A program made the position numbers and the translations under genes. A model generated the notes under the pieces. It was given only the letters and a program-made list of their open reading frames with translations, did no database searches and was not told the origin of the DNA. Source: Shinisaurus crocodilurus (Eukaryota; Chordata; Lepidosauria; Squamata; Shinisauridae). From it: a stretch of 64,000 nucleotides of DNA. The stretch is taken from contig CM037880.1 in NCBI GenBank assembly GCA_021292165.1, positions 139,998,564-140,062,563 of the forward strand, written 5' to 3'. This document shows positions 23,323 through 34,734 of this stretch, in pieces. Position 1 is the first letter of the stretch. Each line of letters opens with the position of its first letter.

Positions 23323-24237
23323 TGTGAAGAAAAGAGCCTTTGGGGGTTCCTACATGCACAAACACACACACACACACACACACGCCTCCTCATGTGTAAA
23401 CCAAGAAAAACCGGTTGGGGGCTGGGAGGAGGCGAAGTGTGCATAGTTCCTCTGGATGGCGCCTGAAAGTCCTGAAAAGCCGGAGACCCGGCTTTCAGAT
23501 GCAAATGTCATGAGTCATGAGTCCCCCTCCCCTGCTTGGCCAGCTGAAGTTCATCCTGATTGGCTAAAAGCAGCAAAGCTACAGAAAGGAGGAGGGGGGG
23601 GGGAAGGTATATTTCCCAAAGTGTGGGTTGTTGGTCTTTGTCTTTGTTCGTCACGTGGTTGCTGGCTGTGGAGCAATGGCAGCAAGCCATGCAGAGGCCC
23701 AACCCTTCAGGCGGCCTCAGGATCCGACCCCAGGTAGCTCCTGGTGAAATTAGCTGAATGAGAGCTTTGGTAAAGGCAAGCCTTGTGGAGGGCTACCCAT
23801 CTCGGACCTTCGGGTAGGTGTGTAGTCTTCCCGGGCAGCAAGGCTGTGCTGGATCCAACCCTGGAAGAGAACTGACCCCCAGGTATCTAGCTGTGTGCCT
23901 GGGAGATATAAGGAATCAGGTTTTGTTATTTTTGCAGCTCTATTACTTTGTACCAAAGTGTCTCTCTATTTTGTGCTTCTCTCATTTCCCTATTGGTTGT
24001 TGTAAAATGCTACCTGAATAAACCTTCTTTTGGTTTTTTACCCCACATGGTGTTTGTGGATTGCTCTGTGGTTCCAGCAGCTAAATCCAGGTTACAGTCA
24101 TAAAGGCAAGTCCCTGAACAGAGATTCAAGTAGGATTGCTTGGCAGTCTGGTACCTTGAGATCTCTGGGGGTCTTGGGTCCTTTGGGGTAGGAAAGGGTG
24201 GGGTTGTGGTGGGTCAGCCAGCCCCCCTTCCTCCACA
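23323..24237 (+). repeat. 3' LTR
   Basis: 915 bp, starts TGTGAAGA and ends CCTCCACA, with (CA)n at 23362-23383 and AATAAA at 24017-24022. It is more complete than the 5' LTR. Confidence 0.92.
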
Positions 24238-24400
24238 TAAGTAAATAAATAAATAAATAGTGGTGTGCCAGATGTTGTTGGACTGCAACTCCCAGCATCC
24301 CTCACCATTGGTTATGCTGGCTAAGGCTGATGGAAGTTGCAGTTCAGTGCATACAGGTCAATGTCCCCACCGCAGGATTACATGATCCAGCCAGACATAA
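24238..24400. repeat. Direct repeat A', downstream of the LTR element
   Basis: Second copy of 20597-20755. Retroviral-type integration makes only a 4-6 bp duplication, so this does not come from integration itself. Confidence 0.92.
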
Positions 24401-24898
24401 GCACTGTTATGTCATACTGATTTCAGTGGGAAAGGTTTGAATCCTAGCTTCCCACTCACATTGAAATGAATGAGACCTATAAAATGGGGTAACTTTAAAA
24501 TGGGGTAACCTACAGAAAATCAGTCTTGGGGCTGAGCAGAGAGACAAAAACGTGAACTCAACATGAACTGATCTTGATGTGAACAAATAGCCTGAAAGGT
24601 GAAAATGGATGGACTGGCTTTCTGAGTATTTTCCAGGGTGTACCTTAAAAACTGTTCTGGGATAGAGGAAGGTGCTGCCTCAGCATTGGTTTAGGGCATG
24701 CCTGAGACATTGCTTCAGGTCTATTTAAAGGTATGGCTTCTGAGAGTGGTTAGGCCTTGACAGAAGTCCAGATTTTTCATAGGAGGTCATTCCCCTCTGC
24801 TTTGAAAGCAATTATGTGAGATCCAGGGCCCTGAAGTAGCTATTTTTGAAAACAAAACAAAACAAACACAGAGGGCTGCATGTCTGAAGGAGATGTAT

Positions 24899-25140
24899 AT
24901 AATAATAATAATAAATTTTATTTCTTATTTCTTACCCGCCTCTCCGTCTAGATTGAGGCGGGGAACAACAAAAATATAAAATACACAATACATACTATTA
25001 AAACATCTTAAAACATATTAAAAACATCATAAACAACATCATTAAAACATCATTAAAATATCGTAAAAACATCTTAAAGGCAACCTAAAATTCCGCCGGA
25101 TAGGCCTGCCGGAAGAGATCAGTCTTTATGGCTTTTTTAA
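24899..25140 (-). repeat. CR1/L2-group LINE 3' end, minus strand
   Basis: ATT-type repeat tail, then 'cttacccgcctctccgtc', AT-rich 3' UTR, and at 25090-25140 a coding remnant whose minus-strand translation contains TDLFRQAYPAEF, like the C-terminus of CR1/L2-group ORF2. Severely 5'-truncated. Confidence 0.65.
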
Positions 25141-26536
25141 ATGATGTACAACTATATATTCCAAACTAGCCCACAGAATATTAATATATCTTTTTAAAGA
25201 TAGCTGTAGAAGATTTTGGGTGCCCTCAGTTCTTTGGCAAGCCACACGTCACTTATGTACAGGCCACACTAAGGCGAAGGATTAGTGTCTCCTTCTCTCA
25301 CAGCACACACAGGAAACTGTGTGGGCTGGAAATGGGTGCTGTTGTTCACATAAAGTAAAATCATGATTGGTGCTCCCAAAATCTGCCAACAAGAAGCAGT
25401 ACCATCCCTGGTGCTGCTTTATATACCTTCTGATTAGCACTAACCTTTAATCCAAGGTCATGAATGACATGGTTCACACAACACAACAAACCAGCCACAA
25501 TGGCTTGTCGTGTCACCCGAACACTTCCTGCAGGGTGGCTTAGTTTTGGACAACAAGCCACCCTGACAACCCATGGCTTGTTCTAGGGGTTGTTCAACCC
25601 ATGATGAGTTGGCATGTCATCCAAACCCAGGAAAGCAATTTTATCATGGGTTGCGGGGAGTGGCTAGTGAGCCACTCAGCAAGAGCGGGAAAAACCCCTG
25701 CTGCTTTTCATGATCTCACCCATTCTTTCGCCAGTGACAGCCCCTCCACCAATGCCCAAGCAGGAATTTGGAATTACTGCCACTGGTTCACCATCCCATT
25801 CTTTTCGGACCCAGAAAATCATTATTTTTAAAATATATATTATTTTTGTTGGTCTTTTGCAAGTGCACAAATGCATGCTAATGGCTGTCTGATATGAGAA
25901 AAGTCTTGCCTGGTCAATTTTCTTGTATGTTTCAGCTGGCAAAGGGAGCAGCAAAGTGGAGTAGGTAACATACTTAGAAATTGACAAGGCAAGACTGCAT
26001 ATAGGCAAATTTGTGCACAGAGACAGATTACCTAGCTGTCAATTGAAAAGCACCAGTTAATGCGAAAAACTGGCAAAAGTAAGTGCACCCAAAGGGGTGA
26101 GGACAAGATCTCCCCTTTAGCAATGTAATCCTCTGGCTTTTAAGTGTTGAACTGACAGTTCTCAGTGTCCTCCACCTTTTCAACACTTCCCCAAGTCTGC
26201 AGCTAGTCCAGAAAGAGGCGATATTAACTCCCCGCCCCACTTTTTGTAGCTCCTTTTTGGAGTGCTTACTGCTGCGGTTACCTTGTTTTGCCACACTACA
26301 CAAAACAGTCAGTACAGCACTGTTGCCTTGGAAACAGGGATCTTCCCTCCACACACCAATTTCAGTTGAGGGCAAAGCACTGGCTTTGTTGCCCTCAGTG
26401 ACATTGTCATGTAGCCCAACTCTGATTGACTGAAACCCTCTTCATACGTAGAACAGGGCCGCAGGGTTGCACAGCTTCTTCACCATGCCCCTGAAGACCA
26501 CCTGTTGAGTATGGATGTCTGCAGGGGGGAAACTTA
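25141..26536. other. Intergenic sequence with a probable fold-back repeat
   Basis: 25466-25630 contains 'aatggcttgtcgtgtcac' and, inverted, 'catggcttgttctagg' with 'gatgagttggcatgtcatcc', suggesting a decayed palindromic MITE. The remainder is unassigned. Confidence 0.4.
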
Positions 26537-26772
26537 CATTTATTTATTTATTTATTTATTATTATATTTATATCCCACCTTTTTTCCTGCAAGGAACCCA
26601 AGGTGGTTTACATAATCATCATCCTCTCCATTTTACCCTTACAACAACCCTGTGAGGGAGGTTAGGCTGAGAGTCAATGGCTGGCCCAAAGTCACCCAGT
26701 GAGTTTCATGGCTGAGTCGGGACTTGAACCTGGATCTCCCGAGTCCCAGTCCAACATTCTCACCACTATGGC
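26537..26772 (-). repeat. tRNA-derived CORE-SINE (MIR-like), minus strand
   Basis: Same family and orientation as 7570-7812: TTTA repeat tail, 'ttcctgcaaggaacccaagg', 'tggcccaaagtcacccagtg', ending at the tRNA head 'caccactatg'. Confidence 0.8.
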
Positions 26773-26963
26773 TTCCACAGGAGTTAGAACCCCAATTATG
26801 CAGGTTTCCAGCTCATATGGAGGTATGAGTGTAGAGGTCTGCTTATGTAGGCTTCCCTGGCTCAGACATCCATGCTCAATGTGTCAATGTCAGGGGCTGG
26901 GCTGGGCAGGGGGAAGTCATGTGATATTGGAGGAGGGTGAGTAATGAAGGGGAACAATGCATG

Positions 26964-27484
26964 TAAGGATGTGTCAATCAGCAAAACTTGAGCTCATCGA
27001 GGTTCTCGTTCTGACTCATGTCCATGTCGCCTCTAGTTTCCTGCACTGACCCCTCCTCTAGTTTCCTGCACTGAGCAGGGGGTTGGACTCGATAGCCTTG
27101 TAGGCTCCTTCCAACTCTATGATCTATGAAATCTATGAAATCATTCTGAGCTTTGGGGTTTTTCACATGAAAATTTGTGCATATGTTTGTGCACATTTTC
27201 CCATATATACGCATCAATTTTTTAAATGTACAATTTTCTCCCATTGACTAAAACATATCTGTGCACATTTTTCAAATGTATTCAGTCTTCCATGCACATT
27301 TTTCAAGTGTACACATTTTTCAAATACATTTTGTTGTTGCACAAATCACATCGCATTCGCAAGCTCGGAAAAGTGTGGACTTCAGACCGCAGACTGTGTT
27401 TGGGTCCGCATTTGGTACTGGGAAGTGTGAACTGGATGAATTCTGGTAAGAAATGAACTGAAACAAACTTCTCGTCCATCCCTA
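26964..27484. mobile_element. hAT MITE, second copy of the TAGGGATG family
   Basis: Left end TAAGGATGTGTCAATCAGC matches the reversed right end of 11515-11953, and the right end 'cgtccatcccta' matches its left end. The interior repeats 'gcacatttttcaa' several times. TSDs have decayed. A 5S-SINE tail fragment (27031-27142) is inserted in it. Confidence 0.75.
27031..27142 (+). repeat. 5S-SINE tail fragment, locally duplicated
   Basis: Contains two copies of 'cctctagtttcctgcactga' (27030 and 27054) followed by the standard tail 'ggttggactcgatagcc' and 'ctatgatctatgaaatc'. The 5S-like head is missing. Confidence 0.8.
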
Positions 27485-27492
27485 AGCACGTG

Positions 27493-28749
27493 AGTAATGT
27501 ACAAAGGGGGCTCATGAGGCACTGCAATGTCATCAAACTCCTTATATGATTTCTAGTTAGCTGAGATTAATCAAGGGAGAAGAGCCTTGGCAGAAAATGG
27601 CACTGAAGCAGCAACAGCAGAGATGAAATGAGAAATCACCACAAAGCAAAAAGAAGAAGAAAAGGTTTCACAGCTTGTGAAAGTTCCCTTTCAACTTGAA
27701 AGCCGATTCTGAAGGTGTAGATGTGGGAGGGAAGTTTGTGTGTAGATTTGCGCACATGGAAATTGCCAGATTAGTGCAGGGTGGAGGTGCACAACCCACC
27801 TGCCTATGACACTACAGTCTGCACCAATAATTTCATCACTGGAGACATGATGTGGAAGGGATCAGTCCTGCCAGCTGACCTCCCCCTGTCCCCAAGCACT
27901 CCCTTTAGTACAGCAGAGCACTAGATACAAAGGCTTAGTGGTATCCAGTCTTCCCTTTATTATTTTAAGATTTCCCCTGCTCCTGTCTAGGACAAAGTCT
28001 TCCAAGGCAGTGTACAATCAACAGTTTATACTGGGTCAACGAGAAGGAAACCAAAGAAGAATACAATCTAATAATTCGCAAATAATATTTCTGAACTATT
28101 TTTAACCTACGGCAAAATGATTTTGCACAAGGAGGAGGTGGATTTATTTGTACACAGAGAGAAATGTGGGAATACATTTCATAGAAACCAAACAATCTGT
28201 TTAGAATTAGGGTGCAATCGTGATCACCCCTATATTAAAGTTGTGAAATTGAAGAGTCATGCTTGAGTTAGCTAAATATAGATTTTCGGTAAAATCTGTA
28301 AAGTGAAGACGGATTCTTGCAATTGAGGGAAGGACCTATATGGTGCTTCCTGCTGTCTGAGTTTTTATTTGCACTGTTAGGATTCACAGTGATGAAGCTG
28401 GATAGAATAGGAAAATATCAGCACTTAGTCATGGAGCACTGTAGAAATGATAATACTGGAAGAGGTGGGGGATCTTTAAAAGATCGTTTTATTTAAATCA
28501 TAAAAAGAGATGGTTTTATTTATTTATAATAAAATGTATTACCCACATTTTCTTCTCCAAACAGGGACATTCTAAGCAGCTAACAAAAGCATAGAAAACT
28601 AGAAGTAATCCAATCAATTAAAATGCGGTAAATACAACAACAAAACAACACATCAAAGCTAAAAACATCATACAAACAAATGGAGAGAGCCAGAACTAAA
28701 AACAACAACATCAACAGCAAAAGATTACAATTTAAACAGCAAAATCAAA

Positions 28750-28790
<41 letters not shown>

Positions 28791-29380
28791 ATGTTTTCAA
28801 ACACTGGTCAAACAAAAACAAAGAGGAAGAGAACCTAATTTGTTAGGGCAGACAGTTCCATGTGTAGGGTGCGGCCACAGAGAAAGTCAGTCCTCCTTCG
28901 TGTTGCCACCAACTGTGCTGTGGCGAAAGATGTGGCACTGGCACATGCAATGGGAACCTCATTGGTAGATCTTGAAAGGCAAGGAGATTCACACGGAAGA
29001 AGGCAGTTCTTCAAGTAGTCTGGTCCCAAGCATTAAAAGGTAATAACCAGCACTTGGAAACAGATTGGAAGGCAGAGCAGCTGATACAATAAAGGGAACC
29101 CATGATCCCATTCTTAGCATCAGTCAAGATTTTTGTGACAGCATTCTGCCCCAACTGTCATTTCCATGTAATCTTCAAGGGCAGCCCCATGTAGACAGTA
29201 GTTTAATCAAGATGTAACCAATGCATGTTTGATTGTCTCATGTGATATCCCATAACAATTCTGTTAGTCTTGAAGGTGCCACAAGATACTTTGTTTTTGC
29301 TGCAAGACACAGACAGCAAGAGACTAACATAGCCACCTCTGTATCAAATGCATGATTGTATGATTTTATGTGTGTTATAA
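27493..29380. other. Intergenic sequence with LINE 3'-UTR fragments
   Basis: 27945-28070 and 28500-28750 look like reversed CR1/L2-group 3' UTRs ('aaggcagtgtacaatc', then A-rich). (GT)n lies at 28752-28787. The rest is unassigned. Confidence 0.45.
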
Positions 29381-29716
29381 TGGGCTGACTCGCATGACAC
29401 GGCTGGCTCATCATGGGCTATTTAACCCACAATGAGCTGCCATTTTGAATACAGAATCCCCAATTGGGGCGATAGGGGGTTGCGCCATGTCATGCGAACC
29501 TGGCCACCATGGATTATTTGAGGGTCAAACAACCCTCACATAATCCTACTATTTATTGAGGGTTATGTGAGAGTTGCACATGACATGGCGTAACCCTGAT
29601 TACCCTGATTGGGCATTGCATATTGAAAATGATGGCCGCACATGCCCAGCACGTGTTGCAACTCATTGTGGGCTAAATAACCCATGATGACCCAGCCATA
29701 TCGTGTAAACCAGGTC
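29381..29716. repeat. Fold-back repeat (decayed palindromic MITE)
   Basis: 'ctcatcatgggctatttaac' at about 29408 is mirrored by 'ggctaaataacccatgatga' at about 29671, and the outer 'catgacacggctgg' by 'cagccatatcgtgt'. Superfamily unknown; no TSD found. Confidence 0.65.
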
Positions 29717-29785
29717 AATATGAGTTTAATCAATGTAACAAAAAATAAAATAAAAAGACAATGAGCCATTCCAGACGTCCTAAAG

Positions 29786-30125
29786 CAGGAGTGCACAATG
29801 TGTGGCCTGAGGGCTGCATGAGGTCCTCCAAGGTCTCAACTGCAGCCCCCATGGCTCCCTGCTGCCACTGAACTTCACTAGCCAATTTAATTCATTTATT
29901 TTTTAATTTAAAATGATTTTTAGGCTGCCTTTAAGGGTAGAACCCTCTTAGCATTTACTACTGCTGCTGCTTCTGCCACAAACTAGGCCTTGTTTGTGCC
30001 TTGTCAACACCTGTCTGAGAAGATACTTTAGCTGAGCGCTCTATGACTCCTGCTGTGTGTGTGTGTGTGTGTGTGCCCCCCCCAAGCCACCATGATGTTT
30101 GGGGCAAAAAGGTTATGCACCACTG
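29786..30125. mobile_element. hAT MITE, CAGGAGTGCACAA termini
   Basis: Ends CAGGAGTGCACAA and TTATGCACCACTG are imperfect inverted repeats. 8-bp TSDs TCCTAAAG (29778-29785) and TCTTAAAG (30126-30133) differ by one base. The interior has a (TG)n run at 30053-30075. No coding. Confidence 0.8.
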
Positions 30126-30375
30126 TCTTAAAGCAATGTGAAACCAAGTGTGACTGACTTCCACTTCCTATCACAGGACTTCTGGTGTCATCTAAAAGTG
30201 GAAAGCACGTTTCCCTGTGGTGAGATGCCATTTCTGCCCTTGCATTGGGCAAATATGCATCTGTCTTCTCCAGAAAGACCCAGAAGCATGGGGAGTGGAA
30301 GCACACACACACACACACTTTGGGACATCCATAGTCCACGGTTCCATAGAAGTGAACTCATTTAATATTGTAGCC

Positions 30376-30512
30376 CAGCCATCCCCAACCTGGTGCCCTC
30401 CAGATGTGTTGGACTGCAACTCCCATAATTCCCAGCCAGCATGGCATGGTGCCTGGGAATTATGGGAGCTGCAGTCCAACACATCTGGAAGGCACCAGGT
30501 TGGGGATGGCTG
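30376..30512. mobile_element. Palindromic hAT MITE, 137 bp
   Basis: Ends CAGCCATCCCCAACCTGG and CCAGGTTGGGGATGGCTG are perfect inverted repeats, and most of the element folds into one hairpin. 8-bp TSDs TTGTAGCC and TTGTAGCA differ by one base. Confidence 0.9.
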
Positions 30513-30652
30513 TTGTAGCACATCTCTGAAAAGCTAAAACATAGCTGGAAACGTTTGTAGCTGGTTGCTATATTTTAAAAATATTTTTAATGTTCTAATA
30601 TTTTGATATTTTCATTGTTACATTTAATGTTTTGTTTGCTGTTTTCTTGTTG

Positions 30653-30655
<3 letters not shown>

Positions 30656-30698
<43 letters not shown>
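30656..30698. repeat. (GT)n microsatellite
   Basis: About 21 uninterrupted units. Confidence 0.98.
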
Positions 30699-30701
<3 letters not shown>

Positions 30702-31854
30702 AATCAATCCAAGGGCACCTGCCACTTGGGCATTATATACATTTATTAAAATAAAAAATGAATTAAAAATGCCTAAATAGGCCCTTAGTGTCAACTCCTT
30801 CAGATTGGAATTACTGAGACGGTTCAGGTTTATCCGCAAGAGTGCAATACCTGAGATCCGATAGCAAGAAGAGGCTATAATTGGTTCAAATATTTCATTA
30901 GGGAACAAATCAGATCATTTGACCAGCTGCAAAGCCCTAGGTTGCCCTCTGCAGGAGCAGAAATTAGAAACCGTACCCAGCATCATATGCTAAAAAGAAA
31001 AATAAGGGAAACAGAAGACCTCTCTCTCTTTGTGTTAAGTAATTTAAAAAGAGAAGGGATCATTGCTAACCATGTAAAGTGTATGCAAGTGTCTATATTG
31101 TATGAAAATAAGTATATAGGGAAGATGTATTGTGTGAGAAATGCAGCCAGACCACTATATTTGTGATCTGTGCAATGTATTACTTAAATTTAATAATAAT
31201 TATTTCATCTCTGCAGGTCACAGGGGTGAGGCACAGGGTTAAAGGAGTAATACCTTTTGTTCATTTAGTAGAATTATGGCAAGAAAAGGTCACGAATGAG
31301 TGCCAAACAACTGAAACAATTGCTTCTGAGGAAGGTAGTGGTGGGAGTCAACAAAGGTCACTCCTCCATTTTCTTAAGTGGCACCTCCAGGTATAGAATC
31401 TAACGTACTGCTCCATTGCATCATTTCTAAAAAAGAAAAAAAAATGGAAGTCATTGATAAAACTGCATAACAGAAGGGAAATTATTTGTTGGGAAGTAGA
31501 AAGGTAGCTCCATTAGTAAAGTGCCTCTCTGCTGCCTCAGCAATTTTGAGCTGATGGGATGGCAGGTCCTTGTTTAAGTTCCCATAGATTTTCCCCCCAC
31601 AAGAGAATAGGCCATCAACTGATGAGTGAGATGTATGCATTATGCATGTGTTCATAAATGAGAATTGACGAGCCTTAGGAATATTAGATTACTTGGAAAT
31701 GAACTCATTCTTCTTAGGTGCCTTGCTCATGAGCACCACAGGAATGTTGTGGAGAATGGAATCTTCTTAGCATGTAGCTTTATCTTGCAAGCCATGTTTG
31801 CATTATGGGATGCAAATGTTACATAATGCTTTTCTTTTCTATAAGAAATACACA
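30699..31854. other. Unassigned intergenic sequence
   Basis: AT-rich, no recognised gene. Short frames at 30942-31166 and 31130-31396 lack motifs. Confidence 0.4.
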
Positions 31855-32022
31855 CAGGTGGTGGAGCACATACTTCGCAAGCAAAAAGCCCCAGATTAAA
31901 TCTCTGGCATCTCTAGGTAGGATTGGGAAAGACCTAGAGAGCTGCTCCCAGCATGCGTAGCCCATTACTGGCCTGGATGGGCCAATTTTCGCACTTCATA
32001 TAAGGCAACTTCCTATGTTCCT
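31855..32022 (+). repeat. tRNA-headed SINE, near-complete
   Basis: Head 'ggtggtggagcacatac' and 'ccagattaaatctctggca' represent the A- and B-box regions, followed by 'ggattgggaaagacc' and a 3' end 'aaggcaacttcctatgttc'. Other copies: 1720-1850, 12041, 19036 and 39160-39740. Confidence 0.75.
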
Positions 32023-32062
32023 AAAAACCTCTGGCTGGCTGCTTCAGGGTGAGAGAGAATAA

Positions 32063-32162
32063 GGGTGCAATCTTATGCACATTTAGACAGAGCATGGCTG
32101 GCTGGGGAATGCTGGGAGTTGTAGGACATTTTTCTGTCTAAATGTGCATAGGATTCTGCCCT
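32063..32162. mobile_element. Palindromic MITE, GCAATCCTATGCA-type ends
   Basis: 'gtgcaatcttatgcacattt' at the left is mirrored by 'aaatgtgcataggattctgc' at the right, enclosing 'tgctgggagttgtagg'. Same family as 42303-42426 but with part of the left arm lost. Confidence 0.7.
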
Positions 32163-32299
32163 AAAGTACTGAAAGAACATGAATCTCCTGTTTTCTACAC
32201 TGTATTGGGCTCCCATGTGCCATTCTTGCTAGCAAAACACTAAAATGCTGTCAGAATGTGTGAATATCTGCACCATGTGTACATCATATAGCTCTATTT

Positions 32300-33080
32300 C
32301 TCCTTTTCACCTCCAGCAGGTGAGGCTGTGGATGTGCCTGGCTGTGACAATGGACTGGATGAGGGCTGGCAAACTGAGGCTCAATCCAGACAAGACTGAG
32401 ATGCTATTAGTGGGAGGTTCTGACTGGATGGAGGGTATTCAACCTGTTCTGGATGGGGTTGCACTCCCCTTGTAGGAGCAAGTTCATAGCTTGGGGGTTC
32501 TCCTTGAGTCATCATTGTCACTTGAGGTGGCCTCAGTGGCATGGAGTGCCTTCTACCAGCTTCGGCTGGTGGCCCAGCTACGCCGCTATCTGGACAGGGA
32601 TAGCCTGATTTCAGTAATCCACCACTACGGTAATCTCAAAGTTAGATTACTGCAATGCACTCTACGTGGGGCTGCCCTTGAAGACTGTTCAGAAGCTGCA
32701 GCTTGTGCGAAATGCGGCAGCCAGACTAATCACTGTGACCAAAAGGTCCAAACATATAACACCTGTTCTGGCCCGCTTGCACTGGCTGCCTGTATGCTTC
32801 CGAGCCCGATTCAAGTTGCTGTTTTTAACCTACATGGCTTGGGACCACAATACTTGATGGAACGCCTCTCCCAACCACAATCTACCCAGACACTACATTC
32901 AACAACTGGGGCCTTCCTCTGACTGCTACCTCCGAGGGAGGATCAGAGGGTGGCAACAAGGGGGAGGGCCTTTTCTGTGGTAGCCCTCAACTGTGGAACA
33001 AGCTCCCCTGAGGTTCGCCTGGCGCCAACCCTACTCTCTTTTTGGCACCAGGTTAAGGCTGCCTTCTACGTTGAGACTTT
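32300..33080 (+). pseudogene. LINE ORF2 C-terminal remnant (CR1/L2 group)
   Basis: Covers the end of the reverse transcriptase and the following thumb/connector region. The active-site palm lies upstream of the preserved part and is absent. At least two frame changes are needed to follow the protein. No endonuclease domain is nearby, so the copy was 5'-truncated on insertion. Confidence 0.85.
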
Positions 33081-33094
33081 CAACAACTAAATGG

Positions 33095-34324
33095 TAGGGC
33101 TGTGCACGTAATCATGTTTAGAATCGGAATTGGATCGGCCTGATCCAGGTTATGGTTTGATTATGTTCGAATTGGATCGACCCACACCCAGATCAGATGT
33201 AATCGCCTGTCATTGGTTCCGTTTGATTACAGGTGGTTACGTCCCAATCTGGGTGAGCGGGAAGCTCCTCCCCCCCTTCTGAATGGAAAGGAACCTAGAA
33301 TGCTTGGTGGATATTTGCATACTAATGTGTCGCAGACTCTGAGGCGACACAGGGCCCCCAGGAGAAACTATGTGCAGGAGATTCTCAGCCTCTGGCTGAG
33401 GCTGAACTTATTTACATTTGCCTTGTTAGGGAGAACATACGCTTTTCTTCACATCCCCCCCTTTGGGAAGATGAAATCTGGGGTAAATCCCTTGCATGTC
33501 ATCTACTTTTACCCTGAAGAAAAGCTTGGGACAACTTGGCCGCCAACACATTTTCCTTGCCCTGATTGTGCACAACAGAAAAATCAAAAGCTTGCAGGGC
33601 TAGGCTCTTCTGCCCTATAGGGCAAGGGCAGAATGAGATGTCTATCCCCTGTCAGAATTGAGTGCTGAACCAGGGAGGTTCTACTTGGGCAGTTGGAAAA
33701 CATAGCTCTGAAATTTTCTAACTTTCCAGATTTGGCTCGCTGGGCATCCAAACCAAGCCAGATATCATTTGTTTAGAAGTTGCTTTTCAGTTCAAAAGCA
33801 ATTAAAACTTTTTTTCTGCATACCAGTGCTCAGCACCAGTGGCTTTTGGGGGCCCAAGCAGCGCTCTCTATGTCTTGGTCTGGCCAGTTTGAGGGATGTG
33901 TTCTCCAGGTGGCTGGGGAAATTTGCATGCCAAAAGAAAGGATTAGTGCAGCGGCTTAGTATAGTGGCTGACAGAGAGAATCCAAAAAAGTTCCCTGTGA
34001 AAGATCTCCTGTTTTGGGGGAGAGGGCTGCAGGGAAACCACACAAGACCCATGTGTCTGAAATTTGGGGGGCATAAGCAGCTCGAGGACATCTGCAATCT
34101 CACCAGGTTTCATGTATCTATCTTTTAAAATGAAGAAGTGAAAGATGTTTTTTTCCCTAATGCAAGTCTATGGAAAAAACTAGACGGAATCGATTCCGTT
34201 ACCGTAATCGAAATCATAATCAGATCGGGATAGATACAGAATGGACGGAATTGTAATCGGGCCTGATCCTGATTACACACAGATCGGAATCGGAATCAGA
34301 TCGGAGGGGCCATGCACAGCCCTA
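33095..34324. mobile_element. hAT element, TAGGGCTGTGCA termini, 1230 bp
   Basis: Ends TAGGGCTGTGCAC and CATGCACAGCCCTA, with perfect 8-bp TSD CTAAATGG at 33087-33094 and 34325-34332. Both subterminal regions (33120-33230 and 34190-34305) carry many GATCGG/GAATCGG-type motifs. The central 900 bp has frames of up to 135 codons but no hAT transposase motif, so I read it as non-autonomous. Confidence 0.92.
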
Positions 34325-34616
34325 CTAAATGGTACATGGTGGGGTGGTAAATTCTTTTAGAGGTCGTGTTTTATTAACTTGCTTTTAGTTTTTGTGACAT
34401 TTTAAAAATTGGTTTTAAAATTTTATAATGTTTTTATTGTTTATATTTAATTGTATTCTATTTTACTTTTTAATTGATTGTTGTACACCACCCAGAGAGC
34501 TATGGCTATTGGGTGGTATAGAAATAAAACAAACAAACAAACAAACAAATAAACATATGTCTTTGCTAATTCATGTGTCCCTCCCTGATGTAAGATACCT
34601 CGAGTCTTTTTTTTGG

Positions 34617-34649
34617 AGGAGGAGGAGGAGGAGGAGGAGGAGGATAATG

Positions 34650-34703
<54 letters not shown>
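34617..34703. repeat. (GGA)n followed by (AAT)n
   Basis: GGA units at 34617-34642, then AAT units at 34650-34703. Poly-Ile/Leu/Tyr frames here are artefacts. Confidence 0.97.
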
Positions 34704-34704
<1 letters not shown>

Positions 34705-34734
34705 ATCCACTCAAGATGAATGCTTACAGTGACT

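Larger units (their letters stand above)
20756..24237 (+). mobile_element. Non-autonomous LTR retrotransposon (no pol)
   Basis: The LTRs at 20756-21583 and 23323-24237 flank a 1.7-kb interior. A tRNA-Leu-type primer-binding site follows the 5' LTR and a polypurine tract precedes the 3' LTR. The interior has no gag, protease, reverse transcriptase or integrase motif. It contains a partly duplicated segment: 'gagtaagcggagg' near 21810 and 22033, and 'ctgtccagttgctcttgggg' near 21901 and 22270. The 5' LTR lacks about its first 40-60 bp compared with the 3' LTR. It probably depends on enzymes supplied in trans. Confidence 0.88.
32298..34560 (+). mobile_element. CR1/L2-group LINE, 3' part, split by a hAT
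   Basis: 32298-33094 encodes, in several frames, the C-terminal part of a LINE ORF2: LRLNPDKTEMLLVGG near 32373, LGVLLESSLSLE near 32490, LKTVQKLQLVRNAAARLITV near 32672 and LARLHWLPVCFRARFKLL near 32770. 34325-34560 is the matching 3' UTR ending in an AAAC-type repeat. The hAT at 33095-34324 separates the two. Stops at 32475 and frameshifts near 32640 show it is dead. Confidence 0.85.

Noticed and set aside
20756..24237. Endogenous retrovirus with env
   Set aside because: No gag, pol or env motif in any frame of the 1.7-kb interior.
33213..34128. hAT transposase gene
   Set aside because: Frames inside the 1230-bp element lack the hAT dimerisation or catalytic motifs and are short.
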